Assembly (NCBI RefSeq): GCF_025766255.1
Contig: NW_026516716.1
Coordinates: 62,001-126,000 of the forward strand
DNA length: 64,000 nucleotides
Direction of reading: 5' to 3'
From: Zychaea mexicana
Lineage: Eukaryota > Mucoromycota > Mucoromycetes > Mucorales > Lichtheimiaceae
In this document: positions 35,401-47,425 of the stretch, piece by piece
Numbering within the stretch: position 1 is the stretch's first letter
Layout of the letters: the number at the start of each line of letters is the position of its first letter
Notes under the pieces: model-generated
Seen by the model: the letters and a program-made list of their open reading frames with translations, nothing else
Databases searched by the model: none
Told to the model about the DNA's origin: nothing
Translations under genes and position numbers: made by a program

Positions 35401-37447
35401 CCCTCTATCCGCTGATGCTCCTGTTACTTTATGTGTTTGTATCCTTACCCGCAGGGCCTGTGTAATCCAGGTTATAGAATGTAGGTGTCATAATGGACGA
35501 ATTAAAAGTGCCAGCACTTAAATCCGATAATCCCTTTTGACGACCTCCTGTATAAGTATCGAGAGCCTAAAAATGGTCATAAGAATTAGTTAAATCAACT
35601 TGTAGAGAAAAAAGTGCTAGTGAGCATAAATTCATAAAACGTAGTTAGTGTTGAAGTATAGTTACCTTGTTTAAACCTAATGCTAAAAGCTCCGCACAAG
35701 CATAAGCGTTAGGTGCATTATACGCTAACCCCGCAGTTTTCCATGAATCAGGAGTGGTGCTACAACATGATTTATTTTCGTCTCCTGTCAGTGAAAGCAA
35801 GTATACGTGAAGCATTGGACTTCAAAAAACAAAGAATTAACATACAAATTGTCCGGAATAGGTAGTTCTTGCCAAGCTTGTTGCATTGCGTCGTATGCAG
35901 GGATTCCCGTTACTGTTTTTGGTTGTGTATTATATGTTTGTAAGTACAGTGTAGCTAACCCTGCGTTATTACTACTTACAGTTCCATAAACCGCTAATAA
36001 ACATGAGGCCATCGTATGTAGCTAGTTCTTCAGGGGACGATACCATATCGCGTATAGCAGGTGACATGTCGTTTGTTAGCATCCACACCCATCCTTCGGA
36101 TAAAAGCCCCATTGATCTATGAGAAAGTAATGCATGGTCAATGATGAGTATCCAAAGACCCTTTTCCACTCTCTTTCTGCACAACATTTATTTTTTTTGA
36201 AAATGAAAATGCAAAGCATACTGTGCTGTTCGAAGCACTGTTAGCTGATCTGTAGTTGTTGAATCTGCGAAAATAACAATACGGGCACCCGACGTAGCGA
36301 GCTTTTCAAGAGATTCTATGTACAACAAAGCAGCGCAATATAGATGTTAGTATCGAAAATGGTAAGATTTACCGCTGACAAGGTTACATTTTACCTCCAA
36401 CGCGTGTCATGTCATACAAAGGAACTTGTGTCATAGCCTCGATGCCATGAGTTTCAGCTTTTTGTACCATGGCTTTTAATACTAACGAAGATTACACAAA
36501 TCATTTCAGATTTTGGCAATCCTAGTAACTTTTTTTTCATTTTCTTGGATGATATAAAGTCGTTGTGTGTATGTGATGAGAGAAACGTGTCTGTTTACCT
36601 TGCTGACCCACATTGTCGTTTGTGTATATTAATGCAAATGTTTTCCACCCCATATGCTGTACCCAGTCTACTAGCGAGCTTCCAAAGAGTACTACGTTGC
36701 CGACTGTCCGAAAAAAGTATGGGTACGCTTCTTTGTCGGAGAGCGCGAGCGATGCTGATGCACAAGAGCATTGTGGGATTCTTTGGACGCCTGTAATACC
36801 AGCTTCTGTTTCGGTCATGGTCGATATCATATCACCAATGACAGCACTGCAAGTGTTTCGTAAAAATAATTCATCTTTGTAATTTAATGACTCCAAAGCA
36901 TAAAATTCGCGGCTGCAATTATTCGGTTTGTTAATCTTTTACAACGTACTTGACGCCTGCATTTACCGTATCAACCGTCGTCCAAGCTGTTTGTCCGACA
37001 TTGTCAGCATCCGAAATATAGCGTACAAATTCAACGTTCACGTCTTTCAGATGAATATCGAAGGCAGAGACGAAAAAGGATGGTAAGTGTTGGTGACTTG
37101 TAATGTTTTGTTTTTTTCTAGGTTCGTCTATGCTGTGTACGTAGTAGTTGCGGCATCTATAGTGTACCTGACAACATATCACTCCGCACAATATTCGTAG
37201 CAACCATATCGATTGCTGCATTGCTCGCAACAATCATATCGTTTAGTGTTGGGTCATCTTGGCGTACTTGAGATGGATCTGGAAATATTACGCCTATAGT
37301 ATATGTGGGTATTGAAGAGTTTGATGTCTGTGCGTAGGCAAGGTGGTCGTCATGGTCGCCAACAAATAAAAGAGCGCCAACTAGGAAGATAAACAGAAAC
37401 TGTTGTAATGAAATAAACAGTTCCTTTGGACGTCGGCCCCATTCCAT
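32498..37447 (-). CDS. Class C GPCR, GABA-B/metabotropic glutamate receptor-like
   Basis: Plasma-membrane receptor with a periplasmic-binding-like ligand domain and seven membrane helices. It starts at 37447 with a signal peptide (FISLQQFLFIFLVGALLFVG) after MEWGRRPKEL. The first exon ends at 37168 and continues at about 37049. The ligand domain follows in several exons: VIGDMISTMTETEAGITGVQ, CASASLALSDKEAYPYFFRT, DWVQHMGWKTFALIYTNDN, GLLSEGWVWMLTNDMSPAI. The 7TM_3 part holds ISALGLLCCIVMMILIILF, SPTFCCLQLIGLMMGYIGA, NVFTVRTSRLKSFYLMRI and AAELVALIWCAILILCAALL, ending with LLLGATFTLVVIFTPK. A long cytosolic tail is Ser/Asn-rich and ends in polyQ. Exon ends between 36500 and 33800 were not all fixed. 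Ligand unknown. Confidence 0.85.
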
Positions 37448-38338
37448 TATGTGTCGTTTGAGGGAAGAGGATCCAAGAAAGAGCGTAAAACCACAAATAG
37501 AGATGTGATGGTGATGTTGATCGGTATATGGGTGTGTGAAGGTAAGGAAAGAATGGGTTAAAACAGCAGAAGAAGGGAGAAATTCTAAAGCACTGGAATA
37601 GGTAGACAAGGGAAGGGAAGAAGGAGAAGAAAGATCAAGTTTTGTCTGACGCTATACTCGAAACGGGTTCAACAGACGCTTACATGAACGGAGTTGCCAC
37701 GCTATAAATTTTGTCACATCCCGGAGTTTTTCTTTGGGGGTTACGCGATGCACAGGGTCCGCGACGTGGGCGGGTTGCTGCATTGAGATATCTTTCTATG
37801 TAACGCCCAAAGGGTGGAAAATGAATGTGCTTCTTTGGTTGGGCTACTGTCCCTTTGGTTTGCTACATGGTCTAGCTCCAAACTCTTTGGATGCCATGTT
37901 GCTTTTACTCTTTCAGGTGAGAGGAAATCCTTTCCTTCTGCTATCTGTTCATGCATGAGCTTTTATTACATGTTCAAAAAGACCTTTCGACACCTTCATT
38001 ATCTACTTTTTGCCTCGCGATTGGAAAAAAGAGACCACTAAGTACCCATTTTACAAACTTTTTAAAGATAACTAACCACGCCCCTCTTTCTTTGAGAGGT
38101 CTTTTTTTACTTTCATCGTTGCACGACCTAGTGAAAGGTTCAGCGTAGTACAACGATAACCACAAACGCAGAACTAAAGCTGAGTGGCAATTATCAAACG
38201 CAATAGGCAGATCGCTGCTGAAAACGTGGAATATTTTCTTTTTTTCTTATTTGGGCTCATCCCCTGAGACACATTTGTCCGCGCATTATACTTTACTATC
38301 AGCATGCATGCAATGGTTGTTTCTTTCGTTTCTTCGTC

Positions 38339-38742
38339 ATGTCCTCTGCTGTAGAACTTCGGCCACTGCTGTTGTCCTCCGCTCTTGCTTTTATTCCTGG
38401 TGTCAGAAAAACACACAGCAGAGGGCAAATCATCAGACAGAATGTAATAACTCTACACAATCACTGAACCTTTTTTTAGCAGCTCGTTCTTTGTTTTTTG
38501 TCACCTGAGACACGTCAAGAATCATTCTTTTATATGTGGCATGTTGTTCAAAGTGGTAATTGACATGGAGCGAGAAATATAGTACCTGCTGTATAAAGAC
38601 ACCTTTATGTAGCGCATTCTTCTTTTCTTTTTTTGTTCGGCAGTTTAAGTTCGTTGGTGATGATCGACATACTGTCCGAGCTTTCGGAGAAGTTGTTTAT
38701 AACAAACTTCAACATGCATTATCAGTTTTACAAAAAAATTAG
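38339..38742 (+). pseudogene. Exon-like fragments of an unknown gene
   Basis: Three protein-like pieces: 38339-38399 (MSSAVELRPLLLSSALAFIP), 38480-38555 after TTTTTTAG (QLVLCFLSPETRQESFFYMW), and 38644-38742 after TTCGGCAG (FKFVGDDRHTVRAFGEVVYN, ending KLQHALSVLQKN stop). The last piece is the most convincing. The phases do not chain with canonical sites, so the gene is either broken or has exons I could not find. No family recognised. Confidence 0.35.
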
Positions 38743-40898
38743 ACTGCTACTCAAATAATCTAATGAGCAATCGCGGATGTATATATTTTTACCACAGTTG
38801 CAGTTATTTTAGTATTCTGCTTCTTAATGTAAAGATTACTGCCAAATTCTCTTTTAATGTTTGGATCCAAAAATAGCACAGCATTGATATTGCCATGTAT
38901 GAGCCCTTTGTGTATCATGTTAATATGGGGCCGCGGCACTTAACATTCGTGGAGTCTATCATATCATCGTCACTCACAATACTAGTTCTTTGCAGAAAGA
39001 TCCCCAATTTACAAACTAGCAAACTTAGCTATTGTCAGTACTATCACTTATTATGACTCGTTAACGAAGAGAATAACTCATCAACAATATACTGAAAGGC
39101 GTACGAAAGTCACTTCTATTACACATAAAGTTACCAATGATACAATGATGACTTGCTGCAACTATGTTTATGGACAGCAGTTGGCGCATAGTGAGTGAAG
39201 AGCTTAAAGCAATCAATGAAAAGAAAATGTATGAGGACAAGTATATTTTTTGAGCTAATTATCCGTATATTAATGCGTCTGATGTGATACGAAACTTTAC
39301 TTTCGAATCTATAATGGCTCTATCATTGGGGTGCACTCTACCATAATATTAGTGACCTCGTCTAAATACCAAACTCATCTCCATTACCGATGTTTTTTTC
39401 CGTCGACTTTTCATTCCATATTTTTCTGTCATACAATAGCGATCTCATAGATCCCATTCCTCCCGATGCAATAATTACATATTGTATCAACAAATTCTAG
39501 TCTGTGTCAATCCGCGAACGTCACTTAAGCATGTCTAATATTAGTACCGCTTCACAATGTAAGTCACATCTACGGTTAAAAGGTAAGCCACGATTTGCAG
39601 CTTTGCACGAAAAGCACATCAACAACGCGCAGTACTTTCTTATAACTGAGGGGAAGAAGTATACTAATGGTGGTCTTTCATCGCTATTACTGTTAAACCG
39701 TTATGAGTAAAAAAAGCATCGTCTTAGCTACAACATATGATTGTCCGAATGATGTGGCTGTCGTTCTTTCTCATACAACGTCTGTGTACGTTTTTTTGAG
39801 TCTGGATAGTGCCAAAATCTGATGCACTTGGATGTGATACGTCTTATTGAAAGTGAACATCCTACATTGATATTTCAGCTTCTTCACAATACTTGGCATA
39901 TCTAGTTCATGAATACCTTCACATATTCTAAGTCATACCGCTATGATATTATGTACATGATATATATCAGGAGCATAGAGTTCCCAAGATTAAGGATTAG
40001 ATGTTATTGCAACCAAAATGGCCTTGCCTCGCTTGGTAACTTTTGTGAGCAAACTTTTGGTATAACTAGCCACCAAAAAAAAATAGTTAAGTACGCTGCT
40101 GCCTTTGATCGTTCAATGTTGCATGATATACAGTCAATCACTAAAAGAAAGGTCACACAATAGTAGCTACAAAAACGGATGTTGCAGTTAATGGATACGA
40201 ATTAATCTTCCAAAAAATAATTCAAATTTCGCGCAGCTGTGGTAACGAGCACGCGTACTTTATTCGATGTATGACTTCGACGAGGCGACGTAGATTGATG
40301 ATCGTGCCTCAAAAATCAGACAAACAGGTATGTATTTGCTACTTGAACAACTTAACCAAAGCTATTCATTGCTGATATTCAGCACATCATCAGATGCTCC
40401 ATCGGGCGAACTGTTTCTATGCTCGTTCGTTTCATGATCTTCTAGGCGTGAAACTACGATCCAGTGGAATTCTGGGTACGAGAGACACATATTGCTCATC
40501 GACTCATTAGATAATGGAAAAAGCTTATGTAATACAGTAGTATGCTTGTGTCTGATCCATGTCTCTCTCTACGAATGCTCTGACGAATGAAGAAACTCCG
40601 CAACACATGCCAACGAGGAATTAAATACATTGACCACGAAGCGATAACTTGCTAGTTGTATCCTTCTCATGGGTCGATAAGTGATTAGTTTATTCAATCC
40701 AGTATAAAGGCTTAGCAAAATGCTAGTTACTATAATAGCTTCACAAATCAGAAAGCTGATCAAATTATCAATTATCAAAGTATCAAGTTAGCGCGTACAT
40801 TATCGAGCCCGTCTGTGCATCATCAAGTGGCTTATCATACCTGTCTGCGTATCACGTGCTTAGCGCCTACCCCTTCAATGCCTAATATACAAAACGTT

Positions 40899-41850
40899 TT
40901 AGCTAATAATCGGTGCGAGTGATGACTGAAATTGGCGGTTAAGTCCTGTAAATTGCTCTAGAAACGACACCAGTTTGTAAATAACATCATGTAGCAGTTG
41001 CAGCGATGGTAATCTTATTGCCAGCTCATATCGATGAGATGATGGTTGTTTAATACTACACTGACGTGGGATGCAGCTGTTTTTTGCTTTTACAGAAAGG
41101 ATCTCAAAAACACGTGCATAATCTTGTCCATTTTCATACGGACCAGTAAGAAGTATATTAGGTCGAGAACAAATGCCACACCGTACCTCATGTAGTGAAA
41201 CTTTTTGTGTAAAGTAAAGCTGTGGTTTTAAGCTGCAAGCTGTCCTCTGCTGGCGCTGCTGTTGCTTCTGCCTGCAGCAACACTTATACAAGTAACATGG
41301 CTTAATAAACAAAACACCTACTCGACATTTCGATCCTTTAACCTTCCTAGTCATATTTGGATTCTTGGATATGCAAATTTGAAAACCATCATCATGCGAC
41401 CGTGGATAAAATTGAAGATCCAATGAAAATGACACCACCTGTTGATTAAATTCTGTAAGAATTCGTGTGAAAGCTGAATTTTATTTTGTGTGACATAATG
41501 ATCACCACTAAGAGATACGTTGTCGTTGTTTGTTGTTGTACTGTAAACCCCACCTCCACGTTTTGTTTTCGCATCGCACAGCGACATGCACGAACCTGTA
41601 TTATTAATTGCGCTCCGGTAATAAAAGTAATAGATAACAGCTCGCTGCATGTGTGCTGAAATCAGGTGGACCGACTCTACTACGAATTCAAGGGTCAGCC
41701 CGCCCGCTATATCTCCTGTTCTGCACTCCCCCTTTCCGTCAACTGCGTCCGGAAGACAATGCACCAATCATAGACTAGCTGATAACGGATTACTCTTCCG
41801 GATGACGAAGATTCAAGCAACTATTTGCTGAAAACATATTTTCTACCTAC
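40899..41850 (-). CDS. Unidentified protein, multi-exon, boundaries approximate
   Basis: The downstream open frame 41438-40899 is protein-like. It reads VVSFSLDLQFYPRSHDDGFQ, ICISKNPNMTRKVKGSKCRV, then a Gln-rich part, FEILSVKAKNSCIPRQ and HRYELAIRLPSLQLLHDVIY, ending at a stop after QSSLAPIIS. Read back across a weak junction it extends through AFTRILTEFNQQ and an exon with SELLSITFITGAQLIIQ after TGATTTCAG. A possible start MFSANSCLNLRHPEE lies near 41845. Two or three introns are likely, but phases could not be settled. I do not recognise the family. Confidence 0.45.
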
Positions 41851-42004
41851 AAAGTATTTAATTCATATCGCTCCCATTCTTGTCTGCACCTTTCTTCCCC
41901 CAATCTATCTCTTTTTCTTTCTCTCTCTCTCTCTCTTATTGCACCTTATTGTCCTTATCTAAGAAATTGAAGAAAGACTAGTAACTTTAGAGTAATAAAA
42001 AAGA

Positions 42005-44308
42005 ATGGGGACCAAATACGTCGATCTTGATACACCTGCTTCGTCCGTCATATCCTCCTTTGGTCCTAGCTTAGATGAAAACCGACCACTGCTTTCGCGA
42101 TCTACCGTCACCTCATACACAACCACCGATGAACAACCCTCAAGCGCCATTACGGATGAGCAAATTGCAAAGGCTTCGCCATTTAGCGGAATCTTTAATC
42201 TTCTAAACACCATTCTGGGCACTGGCATGCTGGCAATGGTAAGCTAAGCAAGTGCTACATGCTGGCGTTTTGCTACGAGTAGTGTGGATACATGCTAACC
42301 TCATACTTATCAATTGGTACATCATTGTACGCACATAAAAAAGCCTGCTGCGGTGGCCACGGTAGGACTATTGCCAGGAATGGTCTTAACATTAATATCC
42401 GGCATTGCATCGGGTGCAGGTCTCTACTTCCTATCCGAAAGCGCAAGCAGTGTTGAAGGACGACGTGCTTCTTTCTTTGCAGTCTCGCAGCTGACCTACC
42501 CGGGTGCAGCTGTATGGTTTGATACCGCTATCGCAATCAAGTGTTTTGGTGTTGCAGTGAGCTATCTCATCATTATTGGGGATGTCATGCCACAGGTGAG
42601 AATCTTTGCCTTTTTTGAAAGTCATATGTGGGGGGTGTGGATGTTTTTGTGGTATTAATAGCCGAGCCAAGCCAAAGAACGGACGAATGAATGAAAGAAT
42701 GAATGCGGGGGAGGTTGGGTGGGGGACCTTGAATGTGCAACGTGGCAAAAAGAGCAGGGGAACCGAACACTGCCTTTTTCCCAGGCCTATTGACAGCCCA
42801 GCTAAATATTTACAAATGTTTGTTTTTATTTCCAATTGGTCCTAGGTGGTGATATCATTTGACAGTTCCGTTGCCAAAGATTCTATCTTGCTGGATCGCA
42901 AGCTGTGGATCACAGCCGTCATGTTTGGTCTATTGGTTCCTTTGTCATTCAAGCGTACGTTGGATTCGTTTCGTCACATTAGTGCATTGGCCATTTTGGC
43001 AGTTGTCTATCTGTGTGCCATCGTAATCTACTATTACTTTCTCTCCCCTGATTTCCCAAAACCACCGCCCGAGGATATTGAGCTGATCCATCTGACAAGC
43101 AGTATCTTTGGCAAACTGCCGGTCTTTATCTTTGGCTTTACATGCCATCAGAACGTAAGTGCTGGTAGGCCTATCTGAAGCGTGTACCTACATACTATTA
43201 GGCAGTATGCATCAATGGCTGGATTGTGTATGATGTGCATTTTGGCACGGGAAAGGATCAGGGAAAGAAAGAGCAATATGCGCGTATTGGCCTTAATGGA
43301 ATGACTTCTATTCAGCTATTTAGTGTACATAATGAGCTCAAGAACAACAGCCGACGGTCGATGGTCAAAGTAATCTTATCTTCGATTATTACTGCCGGTG
43401 TATTTTATGAACTGATTGCTATCCTCGGTTATCTCAGCTTCGGCAGGCACTCTAGAGGAAACATCATTTTAGAATGTAAGGTTCATTATCTGCAGACTGA
43501 TGTACATGGTAGCATAATGTTGATGATACATGCATATTATATCCTTGCTCCTCCGTCTTCTCTTCTTCTCCTTTATTGCACTTTGGTACTATGCTTAATT
43601 TGCTCATTTCTTTCTTTCCTTCTCGTGTGTTCTCTCTACATTAATCATGTAGACCCTGCTACCTGGTTCGTTGCAGGAGGCCGTCTAGCCATCGTTATTT
43701 GCGTCTTGTTTGGCTACCCACTCCAGATTCATCCATGTCGTGGGTCGGTGGACAAGATCTTGATGCTGTTTGATCCCAGTAAAGACAAGTCGCCGTTCCC
43801 AGATCCACCATCAACAATCAAGCATTTTGCCATGACCACAGCCTTATTAATTGGTACCTACATTCTAGCCATCACTGTATCCGAGCTTGACCTGGTACGT
43901 GTATACATCATCATCATCATCAGCACCAACAACAACGACGACAAAAGGAAAAAAAGAATGTTCCATTATTATCGATGTACAAATGATCGCTCTTTTTAAC
44001 ATGCTTGGTCGTCCTTGTTGTTCTTGCTATTATAACTCGCGTGGTCCCTCTAAAAGAACAGGGAACCGACAAAAAACTTGGTTCTTTTTATTCATTGCAT
44101 CTTGGGCATGTTATATTTATAGGTTCTGGCATTCGTGGGCTCCACGGGTTCTACGGCGGTATCTTTTATTCTTCCCGGCTTGTTTTACTTCAAGCTACAT
44201 GAACATGAGCGCTGGACTTTTGCAAAGATCTCCTCGCTCGTATTGGCAACCTTTGGATTCACGGTCATGACTGTCTGTTTATCGTACAATATCTTTAAGT
44301 TACTTTGA
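42005..44308 (+). CDS. Vacuolar amino-acid transporter, AAAP family (AVT-like)
   Basis: Secondary transporter, probably exporting amino acids from the vacuole. Exons 42005-42238, 42344-42595, 42846-43154, 43316-43475, 43653-43894 and 44123-44308 join in phase to 460 residues. The hydrophilic N-tail has SSFGPSLDENRPLLSRS with a dileucine-type LL. The first helix carries the family motif FNLLNTILGTGMLAMPAAVA. Others: IKCFGVAVSYLIIIGD, LLVPLSFKRTLDSFRH, FGFTCHQN-LFSVHNELKNNS, FYELIAILGYLSFG and FVGSTGSTAVSFILPGLFYF. AVT5/6-type proteins share GLFYF and the HQN-FSVHNEL loop. An in-frame alternative acceptor exists in intron 3. Confidence 0.92.
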
Positions 44309-44666
44309 GTCACATTTGATGATCACTCTACGTAGTATATACAGCATAATGTTATACTACTAGTACATAGAGAAACCTTTTCATTGTTTTTTTTTTATAT
44401 TTTGTTCTTGGAACTATCCTGCCAGCCCCTTTTCCCTATCCCTCTCATCTTATTTTACTCCATCACACAAGTCGCATCCAACCCCCACCCCCAACTAATT
44501 TTATACCAAAATTGTTGATTTGTTGTTCCTGTGACAATCTGACAATGAAGATGTGAACTACTATATAAAGACTTGATTCGAAACGAAGCGTCTTTACCCT
44601 TAACACACTTGGCTCGCTTATATTTCCTTTCTTCCTACCTGTTTCATTCCGACAAAGCTAAGAAAA

Positions 44667-45341
44667 ATGAACTGCAACGACCATCAAGAGCAGCAGCAGT
44701 ATCATTCGTACCCGTACCTCCTTCAACAAGCCTGCGATTCAACTATCAGCCTCCAATCCACCTTTGATAGTTATTATCACTCAGCTTCGTTAAGCGAGCC
44801 ACACTGTCGATCTCTAAATCAATACCAACGAGCTCTGGATCCAATTCCAGAAGACGAAGCAGATGCCGTCGAGGCTCTACTCCAGCTTAGCTCGTCTTCT
44901 ACTCCCTCAACAGATTCTGGGGTTTCCGCATTTTCTTCTTATTTGCCGCTCTCTTGTTCCTCTGTGACTCTCAATACTGCCACCACGGCTGGCTCGAGCA
45001 CAACCAGTCTCAGCACAACCATTAGTGCAACTACCGCTGAATCGTCCAACAAGTGTCCAGTAGACCCTGCGCAAAACAGCACCAGCAACAGTGGCAGCAG
45101 CAGCAACAACAACAACAGCCGCCGTCGTCAAGTTAAATCCTGGCAAAAGAAGAAGCCACGATGGCAGGATCCCGAGCGGTTGACATTGTTCCGGGCCATT
45201 GTTCGAGAGAAACAGTTGGATGACATGACCACTTTCCATTGGGACAAAATCGCCAAGGCTGTAGGGCGTGCTGGAAAAGCGTGTAAAGATCAATGGCGTC
45301 GAGAAATCCTTCCCACCTTGACGAAAAATATCAAATCATGA
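44667..45341 (+). CDS. SANT/Myb-like DNA-binding protein, intronless
   Basis: Probably a nuclear DNA-binding protein of 224 residues. The first 145 residues are low complexity (Gln, Ser, Thr, Asn). From about residue 150 a basic stretch SRRRQVKSWQKKKPRWQDPE leads into a three-helix SANT-like module: ERLTLFRAIVREKQLDD, FHWDKIAKAVGR and KACKDQWRREILPTL. Tryptophan spacing is that of a single degenerate Myb repeat. There is a pyrimidine-rich leader and a clean start ATGAACTGC. Target genes unknown. Confidence 0.75.
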   Translation: MNCNDHQEQQQYHSYPYLLQQACDSTISLQSTFDSYYHSASLSEPHCRSLNQYQRALDPIPEDEADAVEALLQLSSSSTPSTDSGVSAFSSYLPLSCSSVTLNTATTAGSSTTSLSTTISATTAESSNKCPVDPAQNSTSNSGSSSNNNNSRRRQVKSWQKKKPRWQDPERLTLFRAIVREKQLDDMTTFHWDKIAKAVGRAGKACKDQWRREILPTLTKNIKS

Positions 45342-45459
45342 TACAATACCGAAAAGAGAGAATGCGTACTTCTTTTTTTTTTGTTCGTTGTTGGTTCAAT
45401 ATGTAGAGAGATGATAAACTTTTGCTTAGATGTATGTAAATAAAGAATAAAGAAAAAAA

Positions 45460-47425
45460 TTACATGAATTGTCGACGATTCAAAAAGCTAATTAAATCAT
45501 ACTTGGTGGCTACACCAAGACACCATTTTCGATTGATATCCGTTACAACTGCGAATGAATTCTTATCAAAGAATTTGGCTAAGGAAGAGAAGAAAATTGG
45601 GAGAGAAGGACGGGATGGATATGAGTGAAAGCTGATTAATACAGGAAGATTAACTGCGGAAAAAAAGAACAATGACTTACCGAGATCAGCCAAGCTGGTA
45701 TCGGGTGTAATAATTTGGTACTTGCTAGTACTACTACCCTTCTTTTTAAATGAAAACATGCACAGTTCCACAGCAGTGTTTGGCTGGATCGTCCCGTGCT
45801 CGAAACATTCCTGAAGCGATGCTAATGATACGTAACCAACCAGTTTTTTGTTATCTGTTCGAATAACAGGAAGCTGTGAGAATTCGCGTTCGAGCATCAC
45901 GTCAAGCGCATAAGAGGCGGTTGCAGTAGGAGGGATAGTGACCGCAGCAGGTAGCTGCAAATCTTCCACACTGGCCTAAGTAAAGAATAAAACCATCGCA
46001 TTGTGATTAATCTTTCAGATATGGAACATACACATATTTGAACTTACTGCGCGGTACCGATCCGTAGACAAGAACTCTAGTTCTTGAGCAATGATATCGT
46101 CGGCCAAGTTGTTTTCCAACAACCACTCGTCATTGAGCAATGTTGAGGTGTAGTTCTTTGCACTGTCGTTCAAGATGACTACGCTTCTGTACTCGTGCGT
46201 GGTTGGGTTTTGCTCCATTGTGTTGGCATGTTGTATTGCTGCAGCAACTACTGCGCCAGATGAAGGACCACACATGATGCCTTCGTTACGGATCAATCGA
46301 CGTGCAGCAGAAAATGCGTCCCGGTCAGATACCTTGAACCATGTATCGACAGCACCTCTATCTAGTGATTGTGGGACAAAGTTGTTGCCTATATCTTCGA
46401 TTCTCCAGTCCTATATGTTTTCTCTTTAGAGCCCCGGTATAACAGCTTCCTCTCTCCTGCTGTTTGGTGTATGTATAAAATATATGCTTGCTCACATACC
46501 AAGAAATGATGCTGATGCTTATTATCCGTGCTAGCAAGCACCGAATTAGCTGGTTCAACGCCCATGATCTAGTAAAAATTATTACTTAGAAAGCCAAGAG
46601 TACAACTTGTAGTAAAGTAGACCTTCCTCTTCCATACCTTGATATTTGGCATCTTGGCCTTCAACACTTTAGCGAGACCTGAGACAGTAGCACCCGATTC
46701 CGCACCGACAAACAAAAAGTCAAACTCCAACTTGGTTTGCTGCAGGATTTCTTCTGCCAAATCCTCATAGCAGTTTTTGGTCACCTTGGTTTCGTCCAAG
46801 ACAATCGCGTTAGGCAACTGTTCTGCCAATTTGGCTGCCAGAGCATATGGACTTTCGGGAGCATCGGGACGCGCTTCATTGGGTGATCGGATGATTTCTG
46901 CGCCTAGCGCTTTAAGCATCTGAATACGATCGTTGGAAGTACGTTCTGGCACAATCGTCAATACACGTTTATGTTGTTGCTTTCGTTTTTTCGCGGCAAG
47001 ACTAGCAATAGCCAAGCCCAGGTTACCCGAAGTGGGAATAATCAATGTTTGCTTGTCACCGTACGCTGTGTTATACGTATGTGGGTGTTAGTGTAGATAA
47101 TAATCGTACAACAAAAAAAAGCGCAGAAAAATATATGTGTCGTCTATACCTTCGAGTAAATGCTTGGCGATGCGATCCTTAACGCTGCCGGTGGGATTCG
47201 CCAACTCCAGTTTTCCAAGCAATTGAACTATACGGTGGTATCGAGTAATGAAAACGCGTTATCATAAGTATAGAGCCACAAGAGTGCAAAGTTTTTCCTG
47301 TGAGCATGGGGAGCAAAAGACATAACTTCACCTTTGTTTGGATGAGCGAGTCTGACCATTGGAGTCAAACCAATGCCATCAGCAATTTCATTGGCAATAG
47401 GTGGAGGTTGACGTTCAAGTGGCAT
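45460..47425 (-). CDS. Cystathionine beta-synthase-like PLP enzyme with CBS domains
   Basis: Fold-type II PLP enzyme, likely condensing serine and homocysteine in transsulfuration. Seven exons join in phase: 47425-47332, 47227-47150, 47065-46638, 46568-46500, 46410-46048, 45975-45681, 45578-45460, giving 481 residues. GIGLTPMVRL and ANPTGSVKDRIAKH hold the PLP lysine. IIPTSGNLGLAIASL is the substrate loop, where the family usually has SGNTG. ESGATVSGLAKVLK-type phosphate loop reads GAESGATVSGLAK, and EGIMCGPSSGAVVAAA binds the PLP ring nitrogen. The C-terminal pair of CBS domains spans about residues 345-481 (PVIRTDNKKLVGYVSL, FAVVTDINRKWCLGVATK). There is no N-terminal heme-binding extension, as in yeast. 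Cysteine synthase-like activity cannot be excluded. Confidence 0.88.

Larger units (their letters stand above)
37448..41998. other. Gene-poor region with an exon-like fragment and one unidentified gene
   Basis: Apart from the two entries at 38339-38742 and 40899-41850, no gene is supported. A CT-rich run (TTTCTCTCTCTCTCTCTC) at about 41920-41938 precedes the AVT gene and is likely part of its promoter. Confidence 0.4.

Noticed and set aside
42431..42835. 134-codon minus-strand ORF inside the AVT gene
   Set aside because: Covers an exon and intron of a well-supported transporter on the other strand.
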